Shown: positions 1-10,005 of the stretch, one piece after another | Layout: each line of letters begins with the position of its first letter | Position numbering within the stretch: position 1 is the stretch's first letter | From: Bacteroidota bacterium | GTDB taxonomy: Bacteria; Bacteroidota; Bacteroidia; Bacteroidales; Tenuifilaceae | Length of the DNA stretch: 64,000 nt | Direction of reading: 5' to 3' | Assembly: GCA_029560875.1 (NCBI GenBank) | Contig: JAKQKB010000091.1 | Location: 1-64,000 of the forward strand | Position numbers and translations under genes: made by a program | Notes under the pieces: model-generated | What the model saw: the letters and a program-made list of their open reading frames with translations, nothing else | What the model was told of the DNA's origin: nothing | Databases searched by the model: none

Positions 1-1
1 C

Positions 2-625
2 AGAACCCACAATGTGCCATACGACCAAATTGGAATAATTAGTGGGCCAAGTCACGCGGAGGAAGTTGCATTGGAACGATTATCTTATCTAACCTTCTCA
101 TGCAAGGACAGGGAGCACGCCAAAGAAATTTCTTCGCTATTTGACTGTCACTATATAAAAACAAACACTGGCACAGATATATATGGCACAGAGTACAGCG
201 CCGTTCTAAAAAATATTTATGCCATTGCTGCGGGTATTGCACACGGGCTTGGATATGGCGACAACTTCCTCTCTGTGCTTATAAGCAACTCTCAACGCGA
301 GATTGAACGTTTTCTTAAGAAAACATACCCCAGCAAACGTAGAATGTGCACCTCAGCATATTTAGGCGATTTGCTTGTAACTACTTATTCGCAATTTAGC
401 CGAAACAGAACGTTTGGAACCATGATTGGCAAAGGTTACTCTGTAAAATCGACCATGTTGGAAATGAATATGATTGCCGAAGGGTACAATGCTTCTAAGT
501 GCATTAAGGAAATCAACTCAAAATACAATGTAAGGATGCCAATTGCCGATGCTGTTTACAATATACTTTATGAAAACATATCACCTGCAATAGAAATGAA
601 ACTCTTAACCGATAAACTAAAATAG
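2..625 (+). CDS. gpsA: Glycerol-3-phosphate dehydrogenase [NAD(P)+], C-terminal part
   Basis: Reduces dihydroxyacetone phosphate to sn-glycerol-3-phosphate, the backbone for phospholipid synthesis, in the cytoplasm. The reading frame is already open at base 2, so the N-terminal Rossmann half lies outside the window and the in-frame GTG at 14 is internal. What is visible matches the catalytic half of the family: GPSHAEEV, the VLKN segment carrying the expected catalytic lysine, then GLGYGDN and the helical C-terminus ending in [14 protein letters not shown]. Only 22 bases separate the TAG stop from pgi, so the two are probably cotranscribed; this gpsA-pgi order is common in Bacteroidetes. Confidence 0.93.
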   Translation, partial: RTHNVPYDQIGIISGPSHAEEVALERLSYLTFSCKDREHAKEISSLFDCHYIKTNTGTDIYGTEYSAVLKNIYAIAAGIAHGLGYGDNFLSVLISNSQREIERFLKKTYPSKRRMCTSAYLGDLLVTTYSQFSRNRTFGTMIGKGYSVKSTMLEMNMIAEGYNASKCIKEINSKYNVRMPIADAVYNILYENISPAIEMKLLTDKLK

Positions 626-647
626 TAATTCATTAATATCAATACAT

Positions 648-1994
648 ATGAGCGAACTTAAAGTAAATCTTAACAATATCTTCGATTTTGTATCAAAGGA
701 AGAGGTTAACTCCTTTAAGAGCAAAATTGAGAAAAGTCAATCGTTACTGGAGAAAAAGACTGGTAAGGGAAATGACTTTTTGGGCTGGTTAAATCTACCA
801 AGCAACATTCCAAGCAAACAAATTTCAGAAATTGAAAAAATTGCTGAGGAGTTCAGAACTAAAAGCGACATTGTCGTAGTCATTGGAATTGGAGGTTCTT
901 ACCTTGGAAGTAAGGCTGTAATTGAGGCTCTAGGAAATAGTTTCTCGCAGCTAAACAGCAATGGCAATCCACATATAGTATTTGCAGGGCAAAATATTTG
1001 CGAGGACTACCATGCCGAACTTTTGGAGTTACTTAATCATAAGCGATACTCAATTGTTGTTATCTCAAAATCGGGAACAACTACAGAACCTGCTATTGCA
1101 TTCAGGTTATTAAAACAACACTTGGAAAATAAGGTTGGTAAATCAGAAGCCGCAAACCGAATTGTAGCAATAACAGACCAATCCAAAGGAGCACTTCGTA
1201 AACTTGCCGATACCGAAGGCTACCGCACATTTGTAATTCCTGATGATGTTGGAGGGCGTTACTCCGTTTTAACGCCTGTAGGGTTACTCCCAATTGCTAT
1301 TGCAGGTTTTGATATCAAAAAACTTGTTGAAGGCGCTACAAAGGCTCAAGCAGACACTGCAGCAAATGTTCCCTTTGAGCAAAACAAGGCTTGCCAATAT
1401 GTTGCCGGACGCAATGCGCTTTACAACAAGGGCAAGAATTTAGAGATAATGGTAAACTACACACCAAAACTTCACTACTTAACCGAATGGTGGAAGCAAC
1501 TTTACGGTGAAAGTGAAGGCAAAGAGAACAAAGGGATATTCCCCGCCGGAGTTGATTTTACTTCAGATTTACACTCTATGGGTCAGTACATCCAGGAAGG
1601 CGAGCGCATGATATTTGAAACAGTAATCTCGGTTGAAAATTATTCACACAAACTAACCATACCAAACGACCCTGAAAACCTTGACCAACTAAATTTCCTA
1701 TCGGGCAAGCGCTACTCTGAGGTAAACAAAATGGCAGAACTGGGAACAATTGCGGCTCACAACGATGGTGGTGTTCCTTGCATTTCCATTAGCATACCCG
1801 AGCTATCGGCATACTGGATTGGATACACACTATACTTCTTTGAAAGGGCCTGCGCAATAAGTGGCTATGTTTTAGATGTAAATCCATTTGACCAACCAGG
1901 TGTTGAAGCCTACAAAAAGAATATGTTTGCGCTACTTGGCAAACCTGGTTTTGAGCAGGAGGGAAAAGATTTAAGGAAACGTTTAGGAATATAA
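648..1994 (+). CDS. pgi: Glucose-6-phosphate isomerase
   Basis: Interconverts glucose-6-phosphate and fructose-6-phosphate in glycolysis and gluconeogenesis. At 448 residues it is the short form typical of Firmicutes and Bacteroidetes rather than the 550-residue enterobacterial form. Visible family motifs are [13 protein letters not shown] (79-90), the sugar-phosphate loop SKSGTTTEP (140-148), the PGI signature [14 protein letters not shown] (202-215), the catalytic glutamate region [10 protein letters not shown] (287-296), His309 in LHSMGQ and a lysine at 423-424 near the end. It starts at ATG 648, shortly after gpsA, and is followed directly by a strong terminator, so it closes the gpsA-pgi transcript. 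Confidence 0.97.
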   Translation: MSELKVNLNNIFDFVSKEEVNSFKSKIEKSQSLLEKKTGKGNDFLGWLNLPSNIPSKQISEIEKIAEEFRTKSDIVVVIGIGGSYLGSKAVIEALGNSFSQLNSNGNPHIVFAGQNICEDYHAELLELLNHKRYSIVVISKSGTTTEPAIAFRLLKQHLENKVGKSEAANRIVAITDQSKGALRKLADTEGYRTFVIPDDVGGRYSVLTPVGLLPIAIAGFDIKKLVEGATKAQADTAANVPFEQNKACQYVAGRNALYNKGKNLEIMVNYTPKLHYLTEWWKQLYGESEGKENKGIFPAGVDFTSDLHSMGQYIQEGERMIFETVISVENYSHKLTIPNDPENLDQLNFLSGKRYSEVNKMAELGTIAAHNDGGVPCISISIPELSAYWIGYTLYFFERACAISGYVLDVNPFDQPGVEAYKKNMFALLGKPGFEQEGKDLRKRLGI

Positions 1995-1997
1995 TGC

Positions 1998-2023
1998 AGA
2001 AGGGGGCTCTCGCCCCCTTTTTT
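1998..2023 (+). terminator. Rho-independent terminator after pgi
   Basis: A GC-rich stem GGGGGC (2002-2007) pairs with GCCCCC (2012-2017) around a TCTC loop, extended by two A-T pairs and followed by a run of six T (2018-2023). It lies 4 bases after the pgi stop and reaches the stop codon of the convergent DUF151 gene. Confidence 0.9.
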
Positions 2024-2618
2024 ATGACCTTTTCTTTATTTCGTCTCTAATTTTTGATGCTCTCTCGTAATCTTCATTCATAATAGCCTCTTCGAGCATA
2101 GTGTTAAGTTCAGCAACCGAAAGGCGTTTAATCTGCTCCGTGAAGGTATCCTTGGGTTTGCTTTCAGTAGGGGTTTTACTTGCTTCGGCAGGTTCGTCAA
2201 CCTCTTCAATTTCAAGGGTGATGCCTGCTTTCTCCATTATCTCGTCGGTGGTGTAAATTGGGCAGCTAAAACGTAAGGCCAACGCTACAGCATCGGAAGT
2301 TCTGGAATCTATATATATTTCTTTGTGGCCGTTATCGCAGTGAAGTTTCGAGAAAAACACACCTTCCTCCAACTTGTAAATCTGTACCTCTACCAAGTTA
2401 ATGGTATATGCTTTTGCAAAATTCAGGAAAAGGTCGTGTGTTAAGGGTCGTGGAGGTGTAAGTCCTTCGAGCTGAATTGCAATGGCCTGGGCCTCGTATC
2501 CGCCAATAATAATTGGAATTCGCCTGCTTCCATTCTCCTCGCTAAGCACAAGTGCATATGCGCCCGACTGAGTTTGGCTGTATGAAATTCCAAGAACACT
2601 TAGTTTTACCTTACCCAT
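2022..2618 (-). CDS. Bifunctional nuclease family (DUF151) protein with UVR motif
   Basis: A 198-residue protein of the DUF151/BFN family; a few members have been reported to have nuclease activity, but the cellular role in Bacteroidetes is not established. The DUF151 core covers about residues 3-130 (LPIIIGGYEAQAI-like segment RIPIIIGGYEAQAIAIQLEG, then DSRTSDAVALALR, diagnostic for the family). An acidic, proline-containing linker (135-160) leads to a C-terminal UvrB/UvrC motif, LNTMLEEAIMNEDYERASKI, a helical hairpin used for protein contacts. It is a single-gene unit convergent with pgi; the two ends share a terminator region, and a -7 box lies 66 bases upstream. Confidence 0.88.
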   Translation of the reverse strand: MGKVKLSVLGISYSQTQSGAYALVLSEENGSRRIPIIIGGYEAQAIAIQLEGLTPPRPLTHDLFLNFAKAYTINLVEVQIYKLEEGVFFSKLHCDNGHKEIYIDSRTSDAVALALRFSCPIYTTDEIMEKAGITLEIEEVDEPAEASKTPTESKPKDTFTEQIKRLSVAELNTMLEEAIMNEDYERASKIRDEIKKRS

Positions 2619-2683
2619 TGCTTAAATCAACTTTTAACTAAACCACTAGTTTTTGTAATTTTTGTTGAAGGTTATCCCATATA

Positions 2684-2716
2684 CAAACCTACATTAATTT
2701 TTTCAAAACTCCCAAA
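2684..2716 (-). promoter_or_regulatory. Predicted promoter of the DUF151 gene
   Basis: On the minus strand the -7 box is TAGGTTTG (2684-2691, consensus TAnnTTTG) and a TTTG (2713-2716) lies 21 bases further upstream in the -33 position. The predicted start of transcription is about 60 bases before the ATG at 2618. Confidence 0.55.
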
Positions 2717-2750
2717 TCAACCCAATGAAATTATTGTCGATACAAAATGG

Positions 2751-4280
2751 TTAAAACCTAAAATAAATAAATGGTTGAATATCGGCTGTTCGGAATTGTA
2801 TGATAAGAACAACAACTATTAGTATAACCAATCCTTTAACCAAAATGTTCGCATCAATGAATTTTCCACGATACCATTCCTTGAAACCAAATGGAAGCCA
2901 ATGGATTGCAAAACCAATCAATATCAACAGGAATATCCCATAGTACGATTTTGTTATCTCAATCAAAGATTCACCGCCAAACCTGTTGAAAATTTGATTT
3001 AGCACTTGCTTTGCGCTCTCCATGCTTTCGGCACGGAAAAAAATCCAGGAGAAACAAACAAGATTGAATGTTAGAATTGCTCCAAAAATCTTCCGCCAAT
3101 TACTACCAATAAATTCAAAAGTTGGTACATACTTGCTCCAAAGTTTATGGAGCGCTAATCCTACCCCGTGAATTCCGCCCCAAATAACAAACTTAAGGTT
3201 TGCTCCGTGCCATAAGCCACCCAACAGCATAGTTATCATTAGGTTGATATACATTCTTGCACTCCCCTTTTTATTTCCACCCAGCGGAATGTAAAGGTAA
3301 TCGCGTAGCCAAGTTGATAGTGAGATGTGCCAACGATGCCAGAAATCAGTTATGCTTGTTGCCTTATAGGGCGAGTTAAAATTGATTGGCAAACGGAATC
3401 CAAGTAGCATTGCCAAGCCTATGGCAATATCGGTATATCCAGAAAAGTCGCAGTAAATCTGTAACGCATAGCCGTAGGTTGCCATCAAATTTTCGAAGCC
3501 AGAATAGCTTAGCGGATTATCAAAAACCCTATCAACAAAGTTGATTGAGATATAATCCGAGATAATCATCTTTTTAATAAGCCCCGCAATTATTAAAAAA
3601 GTTGCATGTCCAAACTCACGGGTTGTAAGGCTAAATTCCCGATATAGCTGCGGAATAAATTCCGATGCTCGAACAATCGGACCCGCCACCAATTGCGGGA
3701 AGAATGAAACGTAAAACCCAAAATCAATTATACTTTTAACAGGAGGTATTTTGCCACGGTAAACATCAACAGTATAGCTTATAGTTTGAAAGGTGTAGAA
3801 CGATACTCCTACTGGAAGGAATATTGAAGCAGTATCAAAGTTACTACCAAATAAACCATTTGCCCACACCGAAAGATGATTGGTTACTGCAAGGTTGGTT
3901 CCAAGGAGTTGATTCACAATGTCGGTGTAAAAGTAGGCATACTTAAAATAGGAAAGCACTCCTAGGTTTACCACTACACTGGATGCCACAAGTATTTTTC
4001 GGGTTACCTTGGATTTATAGCGTGGAATTAGTAACCCAAAAATATAATCGCAAACAGTAGAAAATATAAGCAATGAGAAGAATAAACCGCTCGATTTGTA
4101 GTAAAAATAAAGGCTGAAAACTAAAAGGTAAGCACTACGAATAACTGGCTTATTGTAAATAAACGAATAGCCAAAAAGTAAAACAGCAAAGAAAATCCAA
4201 AATGATATTTTTGTAAAAAGCAACGGGTCGCCTTCGGTGTAACTAAGAATCTGGGTTAGTATGTGAATGATGTAATCCAT
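2751..4280 (-). CDS. MBOAT family O-acyltransferase
   Basis: A multi-pass membrane acyltransferase (509 residues, about ten hydrophobic segments) of the AlgI/DltB/PatA type, expected to carry acyl groups, usually acetyl, across the inner membrane for modification of a surface polymer. Family landmarks are QLVAGPIVR (196-204), IYCDFSGYTDIAIG (275-288), FWHRWHISLSTWLRDYLYIP (313-332) and the putative catalytic His358 in GGLWHGAN, with a second histidine at 371. It is the last gene of a three-gene operon, 3 bases after the upstream SGNH gene. The polymer that is modified cannot be read from the sequence. Confidence 0.92.
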   Translation of the reverse strand: MDYIIHILTQILSYTEGDPLLFTKISFWIFFAVLLFGYSFIYNKPVIRSAYLLVFSLYFYYKSSGLFFSLLIFSTVCDYIFGLLIPRYKSKVTRKILVASSVVVNLGVLSYFKYAYFYTDIVNQLLGTNLAVTNHLSVWANGLFGSNFDTASIFLPVGVSFYTFQTISYTVDVYRGKIPPVKSIIDFGFYVSFFPQLVAGPIVRASEFIPQLYREFSLTTREFGHATFLIIAGLIKKMIISDYISINFVDRVFDNPLSYSGFENLMATYGYALQIYCDFSGYTDIAIGLAMLLGFRLPINFNSPYKATSITDFWHRWHISLSTWLRDYLYIPLGGNKKGSARMYINLMITMLLGGLWHGANLKFVIWGGIHGVGLALHKLWSKYVPTFEFIGSNWRKIFGAILTFNLVCFSWIFFRAESMESAKQVLNQIFNRFGGESLIEITKSYYGIFLLILIGFAIHWLPFGFKEWYRGKFIDANILVKGLVILIVVVLIIQFRTADIQPFIYFRF

Positions 4281-4283
4281 TGC

Positions 4284-5498
4284 TTAAATACTAGTGGTTA
4301 GTGCTTCGAAAAGTAGTTCTCCTTGCAACTGATATCCTTTTGCGTTCAGGTGAAGTAAGTCTGGTGCAGTTAAGCCCATTCCATTCCAAGTTCTTATACT
4401 TCCTTCGCCACCCATTAAAGTATGAAAATCCCAAACACAGCATCCATTCTCAATAGCCGTAGTTATGATTGCCTCTTTTACTAACAAAAGGTTTGGATTT
4501 GGATTGGTGCGAGAAACCAAATGGTCGCCAGGAATTGTGAGCAGTATGGTTGAATTTGGTACAGCCTTTTTTACTCTGACTACCAAACTGTCGAGCATAG
4601 AACTAAAAGTGCTAGCATCGAAAAGTGGATGGTAGGCATCGTTGGTTCCTAACGATACAATTACTAGCTGTGGATTTATCAACGCAAGTTGATTCCCTAG
4701 GCTGGCAGCACGAAGGTACGATTTAACATCGGCTCCATTCAGTCCCGCAGAATTGTATACAATTTTTGATTTTGAGTTTTCGAGAATCAGTCCAGATATT
4801 GATAGTTTTGCGCCTTGGCCTCCAAACTGAAAATTAGCCTCAGAAACAGGACTATCGAACTTCAAATGAACGTGATTTGCATCTTTTGATTTAACATCGA
4901 ATTTTATTCCTTCTGGCAAAACCTCTATCTCATTGCTCTCCGATTCGAATAAAACTGTTATTTCATCAAAATACTTATCGCCATTTTTTTTACTTTTAAG
5001 TGATACAGAAAGCGAAGGGTTGATATCGGCAGTTTCCATAATCATACCCGATAAACCTGCGCCAATACACTCATCCGATATTAGCACTTTACGAAAGGTC
5101 CAATTGCTATTTGATGTGAACGAATAATCGCTTGGAGAGTTTGTTCCGGCTAAATTGTAAGGGAATACATATCCAACAGAAATAGCAGAGTCGTTGTAGT
5201 ACGATGAGAGCAACCTACGAACCTCACCTGTAAAGAACCCGGCCTGAATATGCGAGTCGCCTATATGTACTATCCTAAATATTGTTGAATTGCTCGAAGA
5301 TACGGGCAATTTTGGATTATCTTGGTATGAAATAATTCTGTTTAAACCTAAATTGGGCAATAGCGATAAGCGCTTGAATTTACTATTAATCACCATTGTT
5401 TCCGTTGTTTGTGGTATTCCAACAATGAACAATACTAATGCTAGGGTTGTAGCACGAACCACACGTTTTGTTTTATATGGTTTATCTATGCTTTGCAT
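4284..5498 (-). CDS. SGNH/GDSL hydrolase-fold protein, membrane-anchored
   Basis: A 404-residue protein with an N-terminal hydrophobic segment (about 14-30) that anchors or exports it, followed by a SGNH domain. Block I is HIGDSHIQAG with Ser82 as the expected nucleophile, the block III-like segment is SLGTNDAYHP, and the catalytic pair is D380-x-x-H383 in DLLHLNAKGY. Proteins of this kind paired with an MBOAT gene (as with PatB or AlgX/AlgJ) transfer or remove O-acetyl groups in the periplasm. Its ATG overlaps the stop of the preceding gene by one base (TAATG), which suggests translational coupling, and it is 3 bases from the MBOAT gene. Confidence 0.85.
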   Translation of the reverse strand: MQSIDKPYKTKRVVRATTLALVLFIVGIPQTTETMVINSKFKRLSLLPNLGLNRIISYQDNPKLPVSSSNSTIFRIVHIGDSHIQAGFFTGEVRRLLSSYYNDSAISVGYVFPYNLAGTNSPSDYSFTSNSNWTFRKVLISDECIGAGLSGMIMETADINPSLSVSLKSKKNGDKYFDEITVLFESESNEIEVLPEGIKFDVKSKDANHVHLKFDSPVSEANFQFGGQGAKLSISGLILENSKSKIVYNSAGLNGADVKSYLRAASLGNQLALINPQLVIVSLGTNDAYHPLFDASTFSSMLDSLVVRVKKAVPNSTILLTIPGDHLVSRTNPNPNLLLVKEAIITTAIENGCCVWDFHTLMGGEGSIRTWNGMGLTAPDLLHLNAKGYQLQGELLFEALTTSI

Positions 5499-6976
5499 TA
5501 GTTACTCTTGTGGTTAGACTGAAAGTTAGAGTACTCATTCAATAGCGAAGCTGTAAACATTTCCGCAATTAACTTTGCTCCACGGAAGTTAAAGTGGGTA
5601 AAATCCTTTGTTGCAAGCGATGGGTTCGCATTAACCCACTCGGGCATTGAGTTTTTTCCGCCCATTGCTGTGTAGCAATCCCAAAATGCTGCTCCAGCTC
5701 TGAACGCGGCATTACGCTGCGCATTCCTCACCTTCTCTATACTTGGGTAAGATTCAAACTTATCCTCATTCTTGCGCGACATATCCGAAACACCAATGAG
5801 CAGAACCGAAACATCGGGCTTGAATGACTTAATGGCTTTAATCTGTCGGTACAGAATTTCCTCGTAGTAGTTGTAGTTATCTAAATTCCCCGGAACAACA
5901 TTAACGCCGTATTGCAGAATAACGAGTTTTACGTTTAGCAGGTTAAATACAGTTTTTGAAAATTCTGTATCGAACTTAGTGAATACTGCGCCTGAACTGC
6001 CCCGCTGCGGAATATTATCGACATAAATACCCCAGTCCGATTCCATTGAAACACCATATACGGTCAAAGGTCCTTTGCCATTGAACTGGAGTTCTAGTTT
6101 GTTGGATAATTCAGGGATACTAAATCGATGCTCCGCTATGTTTTCAATTTTGGGCAGCATTTCGGCATCAACAATTTGGTCGTTAACACCTAGTTCCATT
6201 AAGTAGGTGGAGTCGTTTTGACCATAGAAAACTCTTAGGCGCTTAAAATGATTGCTACGAGCATCCTTCCCAACCTTTTTGAACTCTATTTTTTCACCAT
6301 TGGAGCCATCCTCAATTTGTGTTATTCCTCCCAGCAACCCGAATTGGCTAACCTCATTGCCTCCATCGTGCAGACTTGTATAGCGCCAATCGCCCGATAC
6401 GGAATGTTTCACATTCAAAGGTTGATAGCTTTGCGGATAACCTGGGATAATCCCAACACCATTTCCGCCAAACCTTGCTTGTAGCGCCGAACGGATAAAC
6501 ATTGTTATTCTATCGCCCTCAATCTGCGAATCGCCAAAGTGCATTACCCTAACTTGCTCAGTTTTTGTTTTCCCTTCTGCTAAGTATACAAAGAAGTCTT
6601 TAAGTGCAGATTTGTTATTATCGGCAAATTCAATGGGAATAATTCTTTCTTTTAGTAGTTCTGGAGTTATTGGAGATGGTTTGATTGGTTCTATAGTAGA
6701 ATCGGCAACTTGAGCAACCAGTAAACTGTCAGGCTTAACCTCTATAGCCTCCGTAACCTCTATGCTATTGGCAACTTCTATTTGTTCTTTTTTGATTTCT
6801 AAAGTGTCACTTTTAGGCGATTCACCAATAATAGCCAGTTTGACCTTATCAATGTTGGGATACCGTATGTTGAAATCTCCAAAGTTAAACCCACCCTCTG
6901 GCACAAACCAAGCCACACCTAATAACACAAGCATTATTAGGGTAAGAAAAATCAGGGTTTTTAGCGGTTTGAACAT
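5498..6976 (-). CDS. SGNH/GDSL hydrolase-fold protein with long periplasmic linker
   Basis: First gene of the O-acetylation-like operon. The 492-residue product has one N-terminal membrane segment (about 7-24), a low-complexity acidic linker to about residue 110, then a SGNH domain: HFGDSQIEGD with Ser150, an ILQYGVN segment in place of the usual GxND, and a C-terminal DFTHFNFRGAKL that supplies the Asp-His pair. It is paralogous in layout to the downstream SGNH gene, with which it overlaps by one base. Two different SGNH proteins with one MBOAT suggests two transfer steps or a transferase plus an esterase; which is which is unknown. Confidence 0.83.
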   Translation of the reverse strand: MFKPLKTLIFLTLIMLVLLGVAWFVPEGGFNFGDFNIRYPNIDKVKLAIIGESPKSDTLEIKKEQIEVANSIEVTEAIEVKPDSLLVAQVADSTIEPIKPSPITPELLKERIIPIEFADNNKSALKDFFVYLAEGKTKTEQVRVMHFGDSQIEGDRITMFIRSALQARFGGNGVGIIPGYPQSYQPLNVKHSVSGDWRYTSLHDGGNEVSQFGLLGGITQIEDGSNGEKIEFKKVGKDARSNHFKRLRVFYGQNDSTYLMELGVNDQIVDAEMLPKIENIAEHRFSIPELSNKLELQFNGKGPLTVYGVSMESDWGIYVDNIPQRGSSGAVFTKFDTEFSKTVFNLLNVKLVILQYGVNVVPGNLDNYNYYEEILYRQIKAIKSFKPDVSVLLIGVSDMSRKNEDKFESYPSIEKVRNAQRNAAFRAGAAFWDCYTAMGGKNSMPEWVNANPSLATKDFTHFNFRGAKLIAEMFTASLLNEYSNFQSNHKSN

Positions 6977-7140
6977 TGGCGAACCATAAATCTAGGGTTA
7001 AAAATAGAAGAATTTATTAAACTGAACTATAGGATTTAGTAATAATGAGAGTTTCATTCTGGAAAATTTATGGATTTACGTAAACATTGGAGGTTGCAAT
7101 AGGTTTATATTTTTATTATCTTTCACCAAATTTAAAGGGA

Positions 7141-7485
7141 ATGTATAAGATTTATCATAACCCACGTTGTAGAAAAAGCCGGGAGGGTTTGGAGTACCTG
7201 AAAACCAAAACAAAAGAGTTCGAGGTCAAGAATTATTTAACCGATGGCATAAAAGCTGATGATATTAAAGAGATACTCTTAAAGTCGAATTTAAAGCCTT
7301 TTCAACTAGTGAGAACACAGGAGGAGTACTATAAAACTTACTTAAAGGGCAAAAATTTTTCGGACGAAGAGTGGATTCAGATTTTTGCTGAAAACCCAAA
7401 GGTGTTGCAACGCCCAATAGTGGTTGGAAATCATAAAGCTGTATTGGCTTCTCCACCTGAAAATATTGATAAACTCATTAAATAG
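7141..7485 (+). CDS. ArsC/Spx-family thioredoxin-fold reductase
   Basis: A 114-residue protein of the ArsC/YffB/Spx family, which are glutathione- or thioredoxin-linked oxidoreductases or regulators. The active-site region is YHNPRCRKSREGLEYL with Cys10; LVRTQEEYYK and LQRPIVV supply the arginines seen in ArsC-type proteins. The single cysteine argues against a Spx CxxC regulator. I chose ATG 7141 because the family begins with this beta strand; an in-frame upstream ATG at 7087 would add an unconserved, hydrophobic extension. No arsenic-resistance genes are nearby, so arsenate as substrate is not supported. It is 7 bases from the CAP gene. Confidence 0.82.
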   Translation: MYKIYHNPRCRKSREGLEYLKTKTKEFEVKNYLTDGIKADDIKEILLKSNLKPFQLVRTQEEYYKTYLKGKNFSDEEWIQIFAENPKVLQRPIVVGNHKAVLASPPENIDKLIK

Positions 7486-7492
7486 AAAAACT

Positions 7493-8347
7493 ATGGCAAA
7501 GTATCTTTTAATCACTTTTGCTTTGGTATTTGGCCTTCAATTCCAAGCCATTTCGCAGGATAATACTGATGTGGCAGCATTAGAACTTGAGATTCACAAC
7601 CTTATCAACAAGCATCGAGTAAGCAAGGGGCTCAAGGAACTAAAACTTAACGATGCAATTAGAACCGAGGCTCTAGGTCATTCAAAAAATATGGCATCGG
7701 GAAAAGTTCCTTTTAGCCATAAAGGCTTTGATGAACGATTCAATAAATTAGCCACCATTTTCAATATGTCATCGGGTTCAGAGAATGTTGCGAATGGACC
7801 TGCAGAGGCAAAAACTATTGTAGAAGGGTGGCTTGCTAGTCCTAAGCATAAAGAAAATATTGAAGGAGATTTTAACATGACAGGCATTGGAATTGCCCAG
7901 GCAAAGAATGGAACGTTTTTTTACACTCAAATTTTTGTAAAGAGTCCTGAAAAACCAAAAATTGTAGTCGACGAATTTGAAAACGAACTATTAAGGTTGA
8001 TAAACGACCACAGAAAAAAACTTGGCATAGCCAGTTTAACTAAAAATGAACTCATTAAAACCGAAGCGTTAAAATATTCGGAGCAAATGGCAACAGGAAG
8101 GGTTCCGATTGGTTCTCCAAGCTTTGACAGCCCTATTCGCCGACTTGTTCAAAATATGAACGCAAAAGCAATGGCTGAAATTATTGGATACGGCTTTAAT
8201 TCACCTAAAGAGGCTTTTGATAGTTGGATGGCAAGTTCCAAGCAGCGCGAGACAATTGAGGGAAGTTACGATTTAACAGGTATTGGTATTATGCAATCGA
8301 AAGATGGGAAGGTGTTTATTACACAGGTTTTCATTTTAAGTCGATAG
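7493..8347 (+). CDS. Secreted protein with two CAP (SCP/PR-1) domains
   Basis: A 284-residue exported protein. A signal peptide (about 1-21, ending FQAISQ) precedes two tandem CAP domains of roughly 120 residues each. Each repeat has an INKHR/INDHR helix, a KTEAL..S.xMA segment and a C-terminal GIGIAQAKNGTFFYTQIF or GIGIMQSKDGKVFITQVF strand, so the gene arose by internal duplication. The first domain keeps FSHKGFDER and SENVANG with the histidine and glutamate of canonical CAP proteins; the second lacks the SENV motif and looks degenerate. CAP functions in bacteria are mostly unknown. ATG 7493 is used because it opens the signal peptide. Confidence 0.85.
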   Translation: MAKYLLITFALVFGLQFQAISQDNTDVAALELEIHNLINKHRVSKGLKELKLNDAIRTEALGHSKNMASGKVPFSHKGFDERFNKLATIFNMSSGSENVANGPAEAKTIVEGWLASPKHKENIEGDFNMTGIGIAQAKNGTFFYTQIFVKSPEKPKIVVDEFENELLRLINDHRKKLGIASLTKNELIKTEALKYSEQMATGRVPIGSPSFDSPIRRLVQNMNAKAMAEIIGYGFNSPKEAFDSWMASSKQRETIEGSYDLTGIGIMQSKDGKVFITQVFILSR

Positions 8348-8365
8348 TCACCAAAACTAAATATA

Positions 8366-9988
8366 ATGGCAACTCCTGATTTCTACTACCAGGAACGTTT
8401 TCCTGTTGGAAACGACCAAACAGAATATTACCTTTTAACCAAGGAGTTTGTTTCGCTTGCAAAATTTGAGGGCGAAGAGATTGTAAAAGTTGACCCAGAG
8501 GGTTTGGCCGTTTTGGCCAAAGCAGCAATGCACGACACCTCGTTTATGCTCCGCACCGAGCATATAAAACAAATCGCCGCAATACTCGAAGATCCCGAGG
8601 CCAGTAAAAACGACAAGTTTGTTGCATTAGTTATTCTCCGTAACGCAGAGATATCTGCAAAAGGAATTCTCCCAATTTGTCAGGATACGGGAACTGCCAC
8701 TGTTTTTGCAAAAAAAGGCCAAAAGGTGTGGACTGGAGGGAACGACGATGAATCTATCTCACGTGGAATATACAAAACCTTTACCCAAGAGTATCTCCGA
8801 TACTCACAAACAGTAGCATTGGATATGTACACCGAAAAGAATTCGGGAACAAACCTGCCTGCTCAAATCGATATTTATGCAACAAAAGGCAATGAGTACG
8901 AATTCCTGTTTGTGGCAAAAGGTGGTGGCTCTGCAAATAAGAGTATGCTGTTTCAGGAAACAAAAGCACTGCTTACACCCGAAAAACTTGAGGCATATTT
9001 AATTGATAAAATCAAGAATCTGGGTACAGCAGCTTGTCCTCCTTACCATATTGCTTTTGTAATTGGCGGAACATCGGCAGAGGATACGCTTAAAACGGTA
9101 AAATTGGCATCGACAAAATACTTAGATACTTTACCAACAAAAGGAAATGAGCACGGGCAAGCATTCCGCGATGTTGAGTTGGAGGAAAAGATTCTGAAAG
9201 CAACCTACAATATGGGTATTGGCGCTCAGTTTGGCGGTAAGTATATGGCGCTTGATGTTCGGATTATTCGATTGCCACGCCATGGCGCTTCGTGTCCTGT
9301 CGGTATTGGTGTATCGTGTATTGCCGACCGCAATATTCGCGCAAAAATAAATCGCGATGGTATTTGGATTGAGAAGTTGGAGAATAACCCTGGCCGTTTT
9401 ATACCTGAACAATGGCGGAAGCCCGATGAAAGTGGAGCAGTAAAGGTTGATTTGAACTTGCCAATGCCTCAAATCCTTGCCGAGTTAAGTAAACATCCTG
9501 TTGGAACAAGGCTGTCGCTGAATGGGACTATAATTGTAGGTCGCGATATTGCTCACGCAAAGTTGAAAGAACGAATTGATAAAGGCGAAGGCTTGCCCGA
9601 ATATATCAAAAATCACCCAATTTACTATGCTGGTCCAGCAAAAACACCAGCCGGGATGCCTTCTGGTTCGTTTGGCCCAACCACTGCAGGGCGTATGGAC
9701 TCATATGTGGATTTATTCCAATCGCAAGGCGGAAGTTTTATTATGATTGCCAAGGGCAATCGTAGTCAGGCGGTAACCGATGCCTGCAAAAAGTACGGTG
9801 GATTTTATTTGGGAAGCATCGGAGGTCCTGCAGCTATCCTTGCCGAGGAGAATATCAAAAAGGTTGAACTTATTGAGTACCCTGAACTGGGTATGGAGGC
9901 AATCTACAGAATCGAGGTGGTTGATTTCCCTGCTTTCATCCTTGTTGATGATAAGGGTAACGATTTTTATAAGCAGGTGATGAAGTAA
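8366..9988 (+). CDS. fum: Fumarate hydratase, class I (Fe-S)
   Basis: Converts fumarate and malate in the cytoplasm using an oxygen-sensitive 4Fe-4S cluster. At 540 residues it is the fused alpha-beta form like E. coli FumA/FumB. Visible landmarks are [37 protein letters not shown] and [12 protein letters not shown], which supply the three cluster cysteines, and the beta-part motifs [20 protein letters not shown] and [14 protein letters not shown]. Use of the Fe-S type rather than class II FumC fits an anaerobic lifestyle with a reductive branch of the TCA cycle. The gene is 18 bases after the CAP gene and is followed by a long imperfect palindrome. Confidence 0.95.
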   Translation: MATPDFYYQERFPVGNDQTEYYLLTKEFVSLAKFEGEEIVKVDPEGLAVLAKAAMHDTSFMLRTEHIKQIAAILEDPEASKNDKFVALVILRNAEISAKGILPICQDTGTATVFAKKGQKVWTGGNDDESISRGIYKTFTQEYLRYSQTVALDMYTEKNSGTNLPAQIDIYATKGNEYEFLFVAKGGGSANKSMLFQETKALLTPEKLEAYLIDKIKNLGTAACPPYHIAFVIGGTSAEDTLKTVKLASTKYLDTLPTKGNEHGQAFRDVELEEKILKATYNMGIGAQFGGKYMALDVRIIRLPRHGASCPVGIGVSCIADRNIRAKINRDGIWIEKLENNPGRFIPEQWRKPDESGAVKVDLNLPMPQILAELSKHPVGTRLSLNGTIIVGRDIAHAKLKERIDKGEGLPEYIKNHPIYYAGPAKTPAGMPSGSFGPTTAGRMDSYVDLFQSQGGSFIMIAKGNRSQAVTDACKKYGGFYLGSIGGPAAILAEENIKKVELIEYPELGMEAIYRIEVVDFPAFILVDDKGNDFYKQVMK

Positions 9989-10005
9989 AATTCTAGACAA
10001 TAGAA

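Noticed and set aside
7141-7485. Arsenate reductase linked to arsenic resistance
   Set aside because: The active-site motif fits, but there are no arsB, arsR or acr3 genes nearby, so only the family is named.
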